From assembly GCF_014805685.1 (NCBI RefSeq), contig NC_060904.1, positions 13,271,811 to 13,335,810 on the forward strand: a stretch of 64,000 bases of DNA, in the 5' to 3' direction. Made by a program: the position numbers and the translations under genes. This DNA is from Silurus meridionalis. Its lineage: Eukaryota; Chordata; Actinopteri; Siluriformes; Siluridae. The notes beneath the pieces were generated by a model. It did not search any database and had not been told where the DNA came from. It worked only from the letters and a program-made list of their open reading frames with translations. Below are positions 1 through 10,793 of the stretch, one piece after another. Positions within the stretch are counted from its first letter, which is position 1; each line of letters starts with the position of its first letter.

Positions 1-366
1 TGATTTGGAAGGGTCCCAATTTGAACCAAATTTGGGGCAATGGCAGCCAACTTTATATTGCCACCATTAGTTCAAATTTGGACCTAATTCCCTGGTTGGA
101 GATGAGCGCACTGTCAAATTTCATCAAATTCTATTTTAGGAAAATTTGTCTGCTAGAGAATACAAGGACATTCTTTATAGACGTGTTTCCACATTCGAGG
201 AAACCGTTGGGAAACATACGTGTGTAATAGTGTGACGTCCATACACTTTTGATCTAACAACTTAAAGTACATAATTGGATGTTAAGGACCACTGAAGTAC
301 CCTGAATACTTTAAATCCTAGTTAATAGACCACATGCACATTCCCAGGTAAAAGAAACATGTATTC
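1..366. other. Intergenic sequence, nothing recognised
   Basis: AT-rich sequence with no coding signal, no repeat family I recognise and no RNA gene. The short open frame at 21-227 has no protein-like features. Confidence 0.5.
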
Positions 367-384
367 CAGTACAGAAGAGATAAA
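367..384 (+). repeat. Left target-site duplication of the SINE
   Basis: Eighteen bases, identical to 611-628 on the other side of the SINE. Perfect identity suggests a fairly recent insertion by LINE-type target-primed reverse transcription. Confidence 0.92.
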
Positions 385-610
385 AACTTTCTTTCGGCTT
401 CTCCCATTAGGGGTCGCCACAGCGGATCCTCCGCATGTTTGATTTGGCACATGTTTTTATGATGGATGCCCTTCCTAACGCAACCCTCCCCATTTATCCG
501 GGCTTGGGACCAGCACTAAGAGTGGCTGGGTCGGTTCCCTGACCGGGGATCGAACCCGGGCTGCAGCAATGAGAGTGCCGCATCCTAACCACTAGACCAC
601 CAGGGGAACT
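385..610 (-). mobile_element. tRNA-Glu-derived SINE with LINE-like 3' tail
   Basis: On the minus strand the element starts next to the right duplication with a tRNA-Glu(CTC)-like head: TCCCCTGGTGGTCTAGTGG (A box), a CTC anticodon position, and GGTTCGATCCC (B box, complement of 546-556). A tRNA-unrelated body follows, and then a tail matching the 3' end of the LINE fragment at 13490-13995. It is flanked by an exact 18-bp target-site duplication, CAGTACAGAAGAGATAAA, at 367-384 and 611-628. Confidence 0.92.
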
Positions 611-628
611 CAGTACAGAAGAGATAAA
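611..628 (+). repeat. Right target-site duplication of the SINE
   Basis: Eighteen bases identical to 367-384; see the SINE entry. Confidence 0.92.
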
Positions 629-2033
629 CGATATATATTTGAACACCTTGGCAACAAGATAATAGTTTGGCCCCATTGTGAGTGTAGATTACAGTGTTTG
701 GAAAATAAACAAGAATATACAGTATAGTCAAGTTTTAATTAGCCATTCTAAGTGAAACCGTCCCCATATTTTCCAGTTCTTTGGAACAAAGTTTCAAAGT
801 CATTCATAATTTAAAGACCCCCATCTCCTCCCCCTCCCCTACCAGCCCACACTGTAATTAAATTATATCTGAAGTGTATTTGCGCAGTCAAGGCCAGGTT
901 TCTGTACGTCGAGCGTGATTAAAAGTCAAACCGCTTGACCTGGCAACACTGTTTGACACGATGATCAGATCGTAAACAGTGTGAGCACCTCGCGGTTTGT
1001 TTGAAGAGGTTTCGTTCCAGCCAGTCTCTGACGAGCGTAAACACTGTAATGACTCATTTAAAAGGACTCGTGTTTGACATGTGGGCTCAGGTTAGGAACG
1101 ACCACGATAATAATATCTTCCGGGGAATGTGGGCTGTTTAAACTTTTGTCACTGAATCCATTTAGCTTTTTTAGTCATTTCGAGCTTTATAAACGAGGAG
1201 AGGAATGAAATCTGGAGCGGAGAGGACCTGTTCCAATGAAGGAATAGGGAGTATTTTTAGGTGGAAGAAATATTTGGGTATTTATTTAAGAACTATTTAA
1301 CAAAACAAAGGAAATGCTTATAACGGCACATAACGGGTTTATTACATGGTAGTTCCATGCCAATAGCTGCATAAAATGTCTACACTCTGTACTGAAATAT
1401 AGCAGTGGGTGTTGAGTTCAGATGTGCTCAAATGCCTTTGTCTTTTTCTTTCAATCTGTAAGAAAAAATGTTCTCCAACTCTTGATGCTCACTCTTTCCT
1501 CAGGTTTCTGACCAGCCTCCTTTTATACACACCGTATTTGAATCACAAAGCCATTTAAAAGTGTGTGTGTGTTTTTTTGCCAGTGCAAAGAAACTGGACT
1601 CCTCTAATGGCTGTAAACCAAAAAAGATCCAACAAAGCATCTCGGACTCGCTTTGTGCCATCCAGAGCTGGGAAACCATTACCAGATGGGATCATGTTCA
1701 GATCAATGTCTTTTCGACGAGTGTTGTGCCCACACTTATGGTGTTGAATTGCTTGTTTTGGCGTTGTGTGAACAACAAATCACAGCTCACGATTTGACAT
1801 CTCGGCTGGAAATGAGTTTGCCACGTGAACCTTGTTAATGCGATACTTTATTTTTTCTTTGGTGTCGTTATGTATTTATTCATTCGACTCCTGAATTTCT
1901 TTACACGTGTTCATCAGCAGATATTCAATGGGACGTTCTGTCAACATTTCTAATGTGACTGTGACAGGAACTGCATTTTACAATAACAGTGTCTCTTTCA
2001 GATCATGGCATGTTGCGTATGCACCGTACTGGC
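629..2033. other. Intergenic sequence, no gene seen
   Basis: Single-copy-looking sequence with somewhat more CpG around 900-1060. No splice-bounded coding segment or known repeat was recognised. It could hold distal regulatory DNA of itga8, but nothing shows this directly. Confidence 0.4.
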
Positions 2034-2121
2034 AGAAGCTTGTGGACACCTGACCATAGCACACGTTATCCTATTCCAGATTTGCCTCTTTTTTTTATTA
2101 CAGTAACATCCACTCTTCTGG

Positions 2122-3219
2122 GTTGAAGTGTAAAAGAGTACCATAGAATCATACTTGAGTAATAATACATTTTATTTAAAGGCACCTTTCAATAAATCTG
2201 GATCTATGATGACCGCTAATGTTATTAGTTGCTCAGTAGTTCCTGGTTCCATAACCATAAATGACTGTATAATACTGTAGAAAGGACATTACTAATAATC
2301 TTACATTCCAGTGCTCATGTTAGTTCTCACTCTTCAGTGTTTAAAGACTATAATCACACTCTTGATGTCACCCAAATGAGGATGGGTTCCCCTTTTGAGT
2401 CTGGTTCCTCTCAAGGTTTCTTCCTCATAACATCTAAGGGAGTTTTTCCTTGCCACAGTCACCATGGCTGCTCATCAGGGATAAATTCACACCTTAACTC
2501 TAAAATTCTGGAAAGCTTTTTTGAGACAATGTCCATTGTAAAAAGTAATATAGAAATAAACTTGACTTGACTTTCAAAACACTCAAGGACATTATACAGT
2601 GGAAACAAACAACAGCTGTTTAAATGCTCTTGAACTATTTGAGTCCTACTTGAGTTTTGAGGCATATTGATTGTGGAAGAGAATTCCAGTGATGAAAATC
2701 AGCCCAGCTAAATGCCCTAAACCCCATAGTGACCAAACGGACAGGAGGCACAGTGAGGGGAACAGCTGAGGAAGATCCGAGTGGGCGCTTCGGTGTGTAG
2801 GTATGAAGCAAGTCAGAGAGGTATGAGGGTGCAAGATTATGAGCTTCGAAAGGTAACTTTTACTTCAGTAAAAATGTAAAAGTCACCAATTCTAATATGA
2901 CTTGAGTAAAAGTCTTAAAGTATCTGATTTAAACAGTATTTAAGTATTTTACTCATATTGAACGTAGGCTCAAAGGTGCACTAAGTCCCCAACGCCAAGA
3001 CATGTGTTAGTAAAAAGCCAAAAACATTTGATTTGTGTGTTTTTTTTCCTAAACTGCAACTCAAATTGTTCACCTCAAACCAGCATTAACCAAAATCAAC
3101 ACAGCTTCTTCAACATGCTAACAAGTCATTCCGAATCATAAGTGTAGTTTAAAATAGAAATTAGACCAAAAATTATTTAAGTAAGGTAATGAAGTACATT
3201 CACTCAATTTGCACCACTG
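2122..3219. mobile_element. hAT-like insertion inside the Tc1-derived element
   Basis: The block interrupts the Tc1-derived element and is bounded by the direct repeat CTTCTGG (2115-2121 and 3220-3226). Its right end reads TTTGCACCACTG, a hAT-type terminus, and both ends contain AGTAAAAGT/GAGTAC motifs of the fish Angel-like hAT family. The left terminus is degenerate, so the exact boundary is uncertain. It carries the dispersed repeat at 2213-2572. Confidence 0.5.
2213..2572 (+). repeat. Dispersed fish repeat, copy 1
   Basis: About 350 bp similar to 62418-62756. Shared marks are TTGCTCAGTAG, GGTTCCTCTCAAGGTTTCTT, GGGAGTTTTTCCTTGCCACA and an end like AATAAACTTGACTTGA. The conserved 3' part also appears at 51650-51830. 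It looks like the 3' region of a retroposed family; the class is not certain. Confidence 0.75.
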
Positions 3220-3620
3220 CTTCTGGTAAGGATTTCCACTAGATGTTGGTGTCTGGCTGTGGGATTTGTGTTCATTCAGCCAGTTCACAAGCTTTAGTGA
3301 AATCAGGTCTGAGGTTCCGTCAGAGTTCCAGTTTATCCCAAAGATAATAATTTGGGTTGAGGTCAGAGCTCTATTGCAGGCCCCTCAAGATCTTCCACTC
3401 CAACCTAGGCACATCATGTCTTCAGGAACTTGCTTTGTGCACAGGAGCCTGTTCATGCTGGAACGGGTTAGTTCCAATGAAGGAAAATTGTAATTATACA
3501 GCAACAAAAGAAAAGAAAATGCAACACAGTTCTGTTGTTGAAAATCTGTGGCATCAGTTTGTTAAGGAACCACTTGTAGGTGTGATGTTTAGATGTTCAC
3601 ATTCTTTAGACTATAGTGTA

Positions 3621-4107
3621 ATTAACAATAATAGCTAAGCATTCATATTTTATCAGAATTTGGGCGTTTGTTACTTTCCAGAAAATATTTACTGGAACAT
3701 TATCGGAATCTACTACGAAGCACGGGCATAGTGCTGCTCCCAGTCAGAGCCTTTGCTTATAACGAGTGCATAATATGCCAGGAAGATTTTTATTTTAATA
3801 ACAAATGTAAGCAAAAATATATATTTTGGGATTATTAGGTTTTTGGAGATCCCTGTTTAAAGAGGCTTCCCAGTCCAAAACACATATCTTTGTTAAAATC
3901 AAAGCAAAATCTCTTTTTGTGGAATTATTGGACTATTTGTACAGAAATGAGGTTTCATTATTAATCTCACTAAGGCAGAGATTAGGTTGCGTTAACGAAA
4001 AACCTCTACAGAGAGATGAGAAAGCAATAGTGTGTATGTATTATTTTTTTATAATTATAAATAAAAAATAATAAAAAGAATATCTCAGTAGCTTCATGTT
4101 AGCAATT
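3621..4107. other. Intergenic sequence, nothing recognised
   Basis: AT-rich; an 81-codon open frame at 3826-4071 has no recognisable domain and ends in low-complexity codons. No gene is called. Confidence 0.5.
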
Positions 4108-4270
4108 GTCAAGGTGGCTTAGTGGTAAGAATATGTTCCTTGTGGGTTTAAATCCCACCTGATGTTCTACTTATGCCTCAGGGGTTTCCTCAGAGCAATT
4201 CAGTTTCCTCCACCAGTCCAAAGCCAATTTGTTTGTAGTGTGTGATTGTGCTCTGGTTGTCACATGTTCA
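4108..4270 (+). mobile_element. tRNA-derived SINE-like fragment
   Basis: GGTGGCTTAGTGGTAAG resembles a pol III A box and GGTTTAAATCCCACC a B box. They are followed by the GTTTCCTC...CCAGTCCAAAG segment found in a common teleost SINE body. The copy is decayed and without visible duplications. Confidence 0.6.
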
Positions 4271-5942
4271 GGACAGAAGACATAATACAATGTCTTATTT
4301 AATTGTAACTGCTAAAAATATTTTTTTAATACGGCATGTTTAGATATGCATGCATATACAATTCTATTGGAAAATTGCATCTTTTAGTGATTGTGTCCCG
4401 TGTGTATGTTTAATAGTTTTGTGCTTACGTTTAGACTCTACTCAAAAGGCTCAACCATAATAGTTAGATGATCGTAATACAGATAGGTAGCACTCCATGA
4501 ATCCAAGAAATAGTTGAAAAAGAATTAAGATGAAATTCAGAAAGTGAAAGCTTACAGCAGCCACCAGTTTACTGCTGGAATTTATGAAATACACATCATC
4601 TGGCCAAGTTTGTGTTCGAGCCAGGATCTTGCTTCCTCATTTGATCTTGAGGAGCAGTGCATTATATGATGGTTATACATATGCCAACTATATTCTTCTC
4701 AAACTTTTTGGTCCACTTCTTCAAAATCAGAGGATGAGTAGGACTAATATTTAATAGCCAACATTCTACCTACTGTTTTTATTTTCAGCTCTTCTAATGT
4801 TGACAGGTTCTTCCTCAACTTATGTGTGTTTATTTGAGTAAGACCAGTCCTCTTCAGTCCAACTGTCCTCCTCTTCTCTGAGGTCACCTTCATTTATTTG
4901 TCTTCTAATTACTCGCTCCAGCTGTTTCTCTCCACTCTTCCCTATTTATTCTACCTTTCCAGACTGGGTCCTAATTCAAAACCCACCGTTTTTTTTTTAT
5001 GTCTTTCAATCTCTGTCTTGAGTCTCGAGGAGGAAAGTCGCATGAATGCCGTTCTGTTCTCTCAGGGTTTGAAGAATGTGTCACACCTGGCTTACATTGT
5101 CCCTTGCATTCCTCCTGCATGTGCTATGAATATTTGTGTTCTCTTTTTAAACAATTTACATTCAGGAACCATTTGTGCTCTACAAATACATACTGGTCTG
5201 ATGAAACCAGCAGTGAACATGTTTTTTTCTTTTTCAATTTAAGAATTTTCAATACAATTTATATGATTGAAATTGACCTGAGCAAAAAGTAGAATGTACA
5301 TGAATTTCAGACTTTTTTAGTATTTGGTACATTCTGTTTTTGATTTAATGACAGTGTGCACACAAGCAGGCATGGACTTTGCAATATTTAAAAAATAAAT
5401 GTTGATTTAAAGAAATTAAACAATTACTTTCTTTGTTTTAAACATTCCAACATTCTAAAATTCTGGATGAATAAAAGAATACAAGATTTTCAATGTAGTC
5501 TACTTTTTATTTGCTGTATATTCAAAAATATATATTTAAAGCTTCATGTCCCTTATCATTTTTTGTTTGTTCTAAATGTACCCTAATACTTTTCAAGTTT
5601 TTAATACTCTAATCAACACAAGCATGGACAAATGTATGTTTATTATTTGTGAAGCCAAACTCAACATAGAGACTGAAAATAAAATATCCTAGTAAATGTT
5701 TTAAAGTAATTATGGTGTTTTAAATAAAATTCTAATAAAAAATCATTATGACACTAAACGGATCTTTTGTTATGTTTCCACACGGACGGTTTTAATTGCC
5801 AAATGTATGTGTGAAGCTTTTAATATTGCTTTTTGTATATTTATTTCTTTATATTTTTAATCAAACTGGTCAAATAATGCATTAATCGCATGTTAATAAA
5901 ATTACTGCCGTTAAATATTTATTTGTGTTAATGCATTATTAC

Positions 5943-5996
<54 letters not shown>

Positions 5997-6819
5997 CTGC
6001 TGCTGCTGCACCCAAATCTTCATATGGAGTCAATAAAACCCATCCATCTTCCCATTTCAGTAGCCATAAAATTGATTAGGCTGTTGACATTACTAATTGA
6101 AGCTGTGGTAGAAATTAACTTTGGCAAATAAAGGATACATTGTCCTATAATTTGTACAATGCAGTCAGAACTTTGGAACTTTGGTTGATTATTGTTTCAA
6201 ATATTTTAGACATTTTAATGCTAGACAAAGTACAGATCTCAAAAAAGAAATTCTGACCAACCCTACAGACATTCCTGAACGATTCCACTAACACTATTCA
6301 CAATATTCACGACATAAACAAATTAGTTACATTTGCAGATTGTGAATTGTTTAAACATAAGTATCATATTTGACTTTACACTCCTGTACATATGAGAATA
6401 ATAAACCTCCTCTGCTGGGATATTTCAGTCTAGTGGATCCAGTCCTTACTAAAAAGCCAAGGGTTAATGCTGGATCTGATCCAACTCCTCTTATAAATCT
6501 AAACCTAATCCTATTTCAAAATGAAGCATCAAGTCAAACACATGTATAGAGCCTGAAATGCAATCTAAATACAATGCAATCTGGATATTTGGTATGTTAG
6601 AGCAGCTCTTCCATACTAACCTCGTTGATTTTTTTTATTTTGCAGTAAGGAGTATTTGGGAATACACTGGATATAGGGCACCAGTCCATCACTGTTTATC
6701 ATGCACAAAGGCCTATTAAAAAAAACATAAACTTAGCTACTAGTAGGTAGCTATTTTACCTCCTAAATCATTTCAAAAAGATTTAAATTAGGAATCCATG
6801 CAAACATTCCCAAATGGAG
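4271..6819. other. Intergenic sequence with one (AT)n tract
   Basis: About 2.5 kb, strongly AT-rich, especially 5260-6400. The only structure seen is the (AT)n tract at 5946-5993. Open frames at 4898-5292 have no protein-like signature. Confidence 0.5.
5946..5993. repeat. (AT)24 microsatellite
   Basis: An uninterrupted AT run of about 48 bp. Confidence 0.98.
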
Positions 6820-6824
6820 GTTTT

Positions 6825-7385
6825 TGGGCGCTTTAGGTAAATGAAAGCATGATTAGAGCCCCTGAGGAGTAGCTTGCTGCCATGCGGCTGCTCATGTAGC
6901 TTGACCCAAAGGCCACCGTATCCCATCTTCTCTCTCCCCTAGAGGACGCTGCTGTGCCTTCTTGTTTGCATGCCTCTGTGTCTCTTCCGCCAGCCTGTGA
7001 GGCTGAGGGCATTATCCCCCAGGACTTTGTTCCTCTCCAATGCTTTGAGGTAGCTGTCACTTATTTAGACTGACACTGACCAGGGGACGCACCTTAAGAG
7101 GGGGAGGTGCTCTGTCAGGATTATGCCTGAGGACTCTACTACCCAACAGCCTTAGCACTTTCTAGCTTCTCACATGTCACTGATCACTCACACCTGTTCT
7201 TATGATCTTGATTAGCACTCTTGTGTATAGCGTCACCCTTCACAGCACTCATTGTGTCGTGTTTGTCTTTTCATATCATTGCTCATGTTCAGGTTTGTAT
7301 TTCTGTTGTTCTTTGTTCATGTTTCAAGTGCGTTTTGTTTCTATTGCTTTCTAAATAAGGAATATCATCAATGACATTCTTGTTT
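6825..7385 (+). mobile_element. LTR-retrotransposon-like 3' fragment
   Basis: A purine-rich tract, AAGAGGGGGAGG, at about 7094-7106 is followed by TGTCAGGATTATGCC, the usual start of fish Ty3/gypsy-type LTRs. The next 270 bp (CACTCACACCTGTTCT, TTTGTTCATGTTT) also read like such an LTR. The stretch before the tract resembles a broken polyprotein tail or leader. No second LTR and no intact coding region are present, so class and ends are tentative. Confidence 0.45.
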
Positions 7386-7393
7386 ATTTGATA

Positions 7394-7901
7394 TACACAA
7401 TATTGCCAAAAATATTGGGTCACCTGGTCATAAGTATGGTGTGTTTTTTGAGCATTGCATTCCACATTTAGTCCCAAATTTTTCTCCACTTTAATGGGAA
7501 GATGTTCACTAGATTTTGGAGATGTGTATAGATATTTGTGTTCATCAGACACAAGGGTATTATAAAAGGCAGATACTGATGTAGGTGAGGAGACCTGAGG
7601 TGCAGTCAATGTTCCAATTTATCCCAAAGGTGTTCAGTAGTGATGAGATCAGAGTTCTACAAGCAGGCCACTCAAGATCTTCCTCTTCAAAGCATGTAAA
7701 CCAGATCTTCAAGGAGCTTACTTTGTGCACAGGGGCATCACCATGGTGGAACAGGTTTGGTTATCCAAGTTCAAGTGAATGCAAAATTAATGTGCATCTG
7801 TACATTTGTGTGCCTCCAGCTTTGTGGTAACAGTTTGGAAAAGATCAACATATAGCAGGAAAAGGTCAGGTGTCCCAATACTTTTTTAGCAATATAGTGT
7901 A
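7394..7901 (-). mobile_element. Tc1-derived nonautonomous element, nearly full length
   Basis: Inverted termini are visible: TACACAATATTGCC...GGGTCACCTG at left, and CAGGTGTCCCAATAC...AGCAATATAGTGTA at right. The interior on the minus strand corresponds to a decayed Tc1 transposase C-terminal region (around the HDNAPVHK and DLNPIEHLWDELERR motifs) with several stops. About 508 bp long; TA-type ends are present. Confidence 0.8.
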
Positions 7902-8545
7902 GGTCAACAATACACAATTAATGCAATGATTACTAATTAACCAAGCCAACAATGATAACGGTGGCTGAGTAGTGAGATGCAATTTAAATGACCAGATATG
8001 AGATATGTCATGGCCCCTATGAGATGTGAACAAATCTGTAACAAAATGTCTACACCTATGCAAGACAGCATCAATATTCAAATCAATTGGCAATCTTAAT
8101 CACATTTAATCGTGTCACCAATTTCACGAGTGGGCTGTGTCTCAAACCGCATAGTCCTATAATAAAGAGTTGCATTTCTTAAACCCAGCCTAATGTTTGG
8201 TGCTGTAACATCCAGTTTTGTATGGAACCTCACTTGATGCTCAGTTCACGTCTGCCAGCAAGATGTTTTCTGATCTGGGATGCGGAAGACCTATTTTTAG
8301 TTTTACTTAAGAACAGTGGGATTGTGCAATTTCGGCTTGGCATCAAAACACCCGCAGTGCTTGTGCTTGTATGGTAGAGAGGGTTTTACTCCAGTTTCAC
8401 ACAAGCTTTTACCTAATCCCTGGTAATTATTTTCAACTGGCACACATGTTTGAAAGCATCTGGTCGAGGAGGATATATCACTTAGTCATTACACAAAATT
8501 AGATTCGAAGTGGTGTACTGTGAATGCAGCTGGAACATGGGTTGG

Positions 8546-8585
<40 letters not shown>

Positions 8586-9108
8586 CATAAAATTTTGCTC
8601 GCAGAGGAAACCGGATCTTTTCAGTTTTGTTTTGATTTTGTTTTAGCATTGTGTACCTGCTTGAAATTACATGTAGGTCTGATGGTTGATCTGTCTACTA
8701 AAAATGATATTTCATGACATTTGCATTTTTTATTCTCATTTTTCTTTTTAAATCATAAACAGGATTTGTATCAAATTTAAAGATGGATAATAGAACAGAT
8801 GAACGAATGCTGAAAACTTTATAAATCCTGTTATATACTGTATAAAACTTCATTTAGGGACCATTCATCCATGTTGCATACTACAATCTATCAAAAAGAC
8901 ATTTGCATGAATGGACCATTACAGTGTGGATTCAAAACCCAATACAAATTCAACAACCATTAAAAACATGAAATGAGGATTTCTGAGGTTTTTTTCACCA
9001 TTGTGGGAAATATCATTGAATCAGTTATTTTTCAGTCCAACATGGATTTCAAAGCCATGCTAAAGATGTGCATTGAATCAAATCCTCTTTAAAAGTGACT
9101 TGGTTCCT
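7902..9108. other. 5' flank of itga8, no gene seen
   Basis: AT-rich flank with a (TG)n tract at 8547-8584. No exon, RNA gene or recognised transposon. Any upstream non-coding exon of itga8 would have to lie here or further left, but none can be recognised. Confidence 0.5.
8547..8584. repeat. (TG)n microsatellite
   Basis: A TG run of about 38 bp, about 0.8 kb upstream of the itga8 ATG. Confidence 0.97.
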
Positions 9109-9118
9109 CCTTATAAGG
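9109..9118 (+). promoter_or_regulatory. Perfect CArG box (SRF site) upstream of itga8
   Basis: CCTTATAAGG matches CC(A/T)6GG exactly. It lies 290 bp before the ATG at the edge of the CpG block. SRF with myocardin-family cofactors binds such boxes in smooth-muscle and mesenchymal genes, and alpha-8 is a known smooth-muscle/mesangial integrin. The TTATAA inside could also act as a TATA-like element. Function is inferred. Confidence 0.55.
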
Positions 9119-9284
9119 ATTTCCCCTAGTGACGTGTTGAGGGCTCGCGCTCTGTGATGCGATGAGTAGAAGCGGGGGCTCGCGCGCAACTCGTTATAAC
9201 GGTGCGCGCACACACATGCACACACATACACACACGCTTACGCGTGCACAGCAGTCCGGCGGGAAAGGCGCGCGCAGCAGCTGT

Positions 9285-9323
9285 ATGAAAGTGGAGCGCA
9301 TGGAGCGCGCGCTGGCACTCTAA
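9285..9323 (+). other. Upstream ORF 1 (12 codons plus stop)
   Basis: ATG at 9285 with a second in-frame ATG at 9300, reading MKVERMERALAL and stopping at TAA 9321-9323, 76 bases before the itga8 start. It matters only if the transcript begins upstream of 9285, which is unknown. Confidence 0.4.
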
Positions 9324-9390
9324 CGGAGCGGACCGAGGGTGCGAAAACTCTCTGCACGGTGCAGGTTGTACGGTGGGATACCGGGAGTGC

Positions 9391-9456
9391 ATGCAGAGAT
9401 GCAGGCGCGCAGGGCTCGAGCGTCCTTCCTTGGGCTTTCTTGCCTGGTCAGTCTAA
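9391..9456 (+). other. Upstream ORF 2 overlapping the itga8 start
   Basis: ATG at 9391 is eight bases before the main ATG and in another frame. It encodes 21 codons and ends at TAA 9454-9456, inside the signal-peptide sequence. Its context has T at -3, weaker than the main start (G at -3), so leaky scanning would be expected. Confidence 0.5.
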
Positions 9457-9589
9457 TTGTGGCAGAGTTCCTTGGCGGATGCGTCGCGTTCAATTTGGAT
9501 TCGGAAAAGCCCGCAGTGTACAGTGGACCACCTGGAAGCTACTTTGGATATTCCGTGGACTTTTACCATCCGTCTCAGGATAGGAGCGC
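9399..9589 (+). CDS. itga8: itga8 exon 1: signal peptide and first propeller strand
   Basis: Encodes residues 1-63 plus two bases of codon 64. The ATG at 9399 has G at -3. The next residues are Arg-rich and lead into a hydrophobic core, then [13 protein letters not shown] is the conserved mature N-terminus of this integrin group, so cleavage is predicted after Ala30. The mature start carries the conserved [15 protein letters not shown] strand of blade 1. The donor is GC|GTGAGT. An in-frame GTG at 9339 is open but is not a plausible eukaryotic start, and the signal peptide begins properly at 9399. Confidence 0.93.
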
Positions 9590-10757
9590 GTGAGTTTTGT
9601 GTTTGTGCATGTAAAATTTGAAGCATCTGGTTGAGATGCATGCGTTGGAGCAGTTCTGTTGCACTGATTAACATCTCATTTGTGTCATTCTTTCTGTTCA
9701 GCATGTATGCACTGAAATGCAATATAAATATGCATGCAATATAAAATCCACGCGCATTCGGATTTACATGCTGATCCATTTTAATGGTGCTTTCATCCCT
9801 CTCTCTTTTTATGCAGTGTATCAGTGCTGGTCGGGGCCCCCAAATCAAACACCACCCAACCTGGGATTGTAGAAGGTGGTGCGGTTTATTACTGCTCCTG
9901 GCCCCCATCTGAGCAGGACTCATGCCGCGAGATCCCTTTCGATAAAGCAAGTGGGTACACAGTTTTGATCATTATAGAGCGCGCACTCAATGCATTGCAT
10001 GATGAAGCACGCGCGCACGCACGCACGTGTTCAGCTCCTAATTGCAATAGACTCCAAACGCACTTCACACTTTCCCTCTGTAGAATTTAATACGCGCCAA
10101 TCAAATCACAGTTTTTATCCAGTCTTCCGTTTTTGGACATTTGCACGAGATTTGTATTTAGTTTATTACACATTCCAATAAAAAAAAGAAGAAAAAAAAA
10201 GATCAAAATCCCACATTCGAGACCGAGTTGATTTCCCCGCATATGGTTTTCTTTAAGCCGGGGGGAGAGGAGTAATTACCACGCGCTCCACGAGAAATGC
10301 GCGTAACTCAAGCTCCGTGCGCAAAACGTGGCGCAGTGGACATCCTGACGCGCAGGGGGTCCCGCGTGCGCCTTCCCCAACACTGTGTTGTCACCATTTC
10401 CCATGCACTCCTATAATGTAAAGACTTTGTTTATGGCATGACTTATATTAAGACTGTTGTTTTTTTGCGCAATGAGAACGCAATGAAATAGCAGGAAATA
10501 CAATGGAGCTTTCGTGGATGTGAGGTCACGTTTAATTCACGTGACAAGCAGATGCCAAAACCGCCGCAGGCTGAATGCTGTTTGCGGTTTTTGGGTGATT
10601 TGCAATGCAAGTGACTTGTCAGATGTATTGTGTCGGGAAAGACAAGGTGTTAAAGTAATAGGGTCGGTGATGCCCCTGTCCATGGTGAAGAACTTGAACG
10701 ATCCTCGTGATGAGAGATTGGTCATTGCAATGCAGTATTGTTTGATTGATTGCTTGG

Positions 10758-10793
<36 letters not shown>

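Larger units (their letters stand above)
2034..3620 (-). mobile_element. Tc1-derived element split by a later insertion
   Basis: The left part (2034-2121) carries the TGTGGACACCTGACCATA terminal motif and ends at CACTCTTCTGG. The right part (3220-3620) resumes with CTTCTGGTAAGG and runs through the interior to a degenerate end ACTATAGTGTA. The interior, read on the minus strand, is a decayed Tc1 transposase C-terminal region like the copies at 7394, 35388 and 40212. Between the parts lies about 1.1 kb of other repeat DNA. Confidence 0.7.
9120..9600 (+). promoter_or_regulatory. CpG-rich promoter/exon 1 block of itga8
   Basis: From about 9120 the base composition changes sharply: CpG dinucleotides become frequent (GCGCGC, CTCGCGCGC, GGCGCGCGC) in an otherwise CpG-poor AT-rich window. 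The block surrounds the ATG and further CpG clusters continue in intron 2 to about 10380. This is the usual look of an unmethylated vertebrate promoter. No canonical TATA box with obvious spacing is visible, so the transcription start is not placed. Confidence 0.7.

Noticed and set aside
535..610. A functional tRNA-Glu gene on the minus strand
   Set aside because: The tRNA-like part is joined to a SINE body and LINE tail and flanked by an 18-bp duplication, so it is the head of a retroposon.
4898..5292. 114- and 97-codon overlapping frames upstream of itga8
   Set aside because: Overlapping frames in AT-rich DNA, hydrophobic/low-complexity products, no homology recognised and no splice context.
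9339..9398. In-frame extension of exon 1 upstream of the ATG
   Set aside because: It begins with GTG, not ATG, and puts 20 residues before a normal signal peptide.
9453..9950. 165-codon open frame on the minus strand across exons 1-2 of itga8
   Set aside because: It is the complement of two coding exons plus intron 1, has no domain and no splice or start support; a shadow of the real gene.
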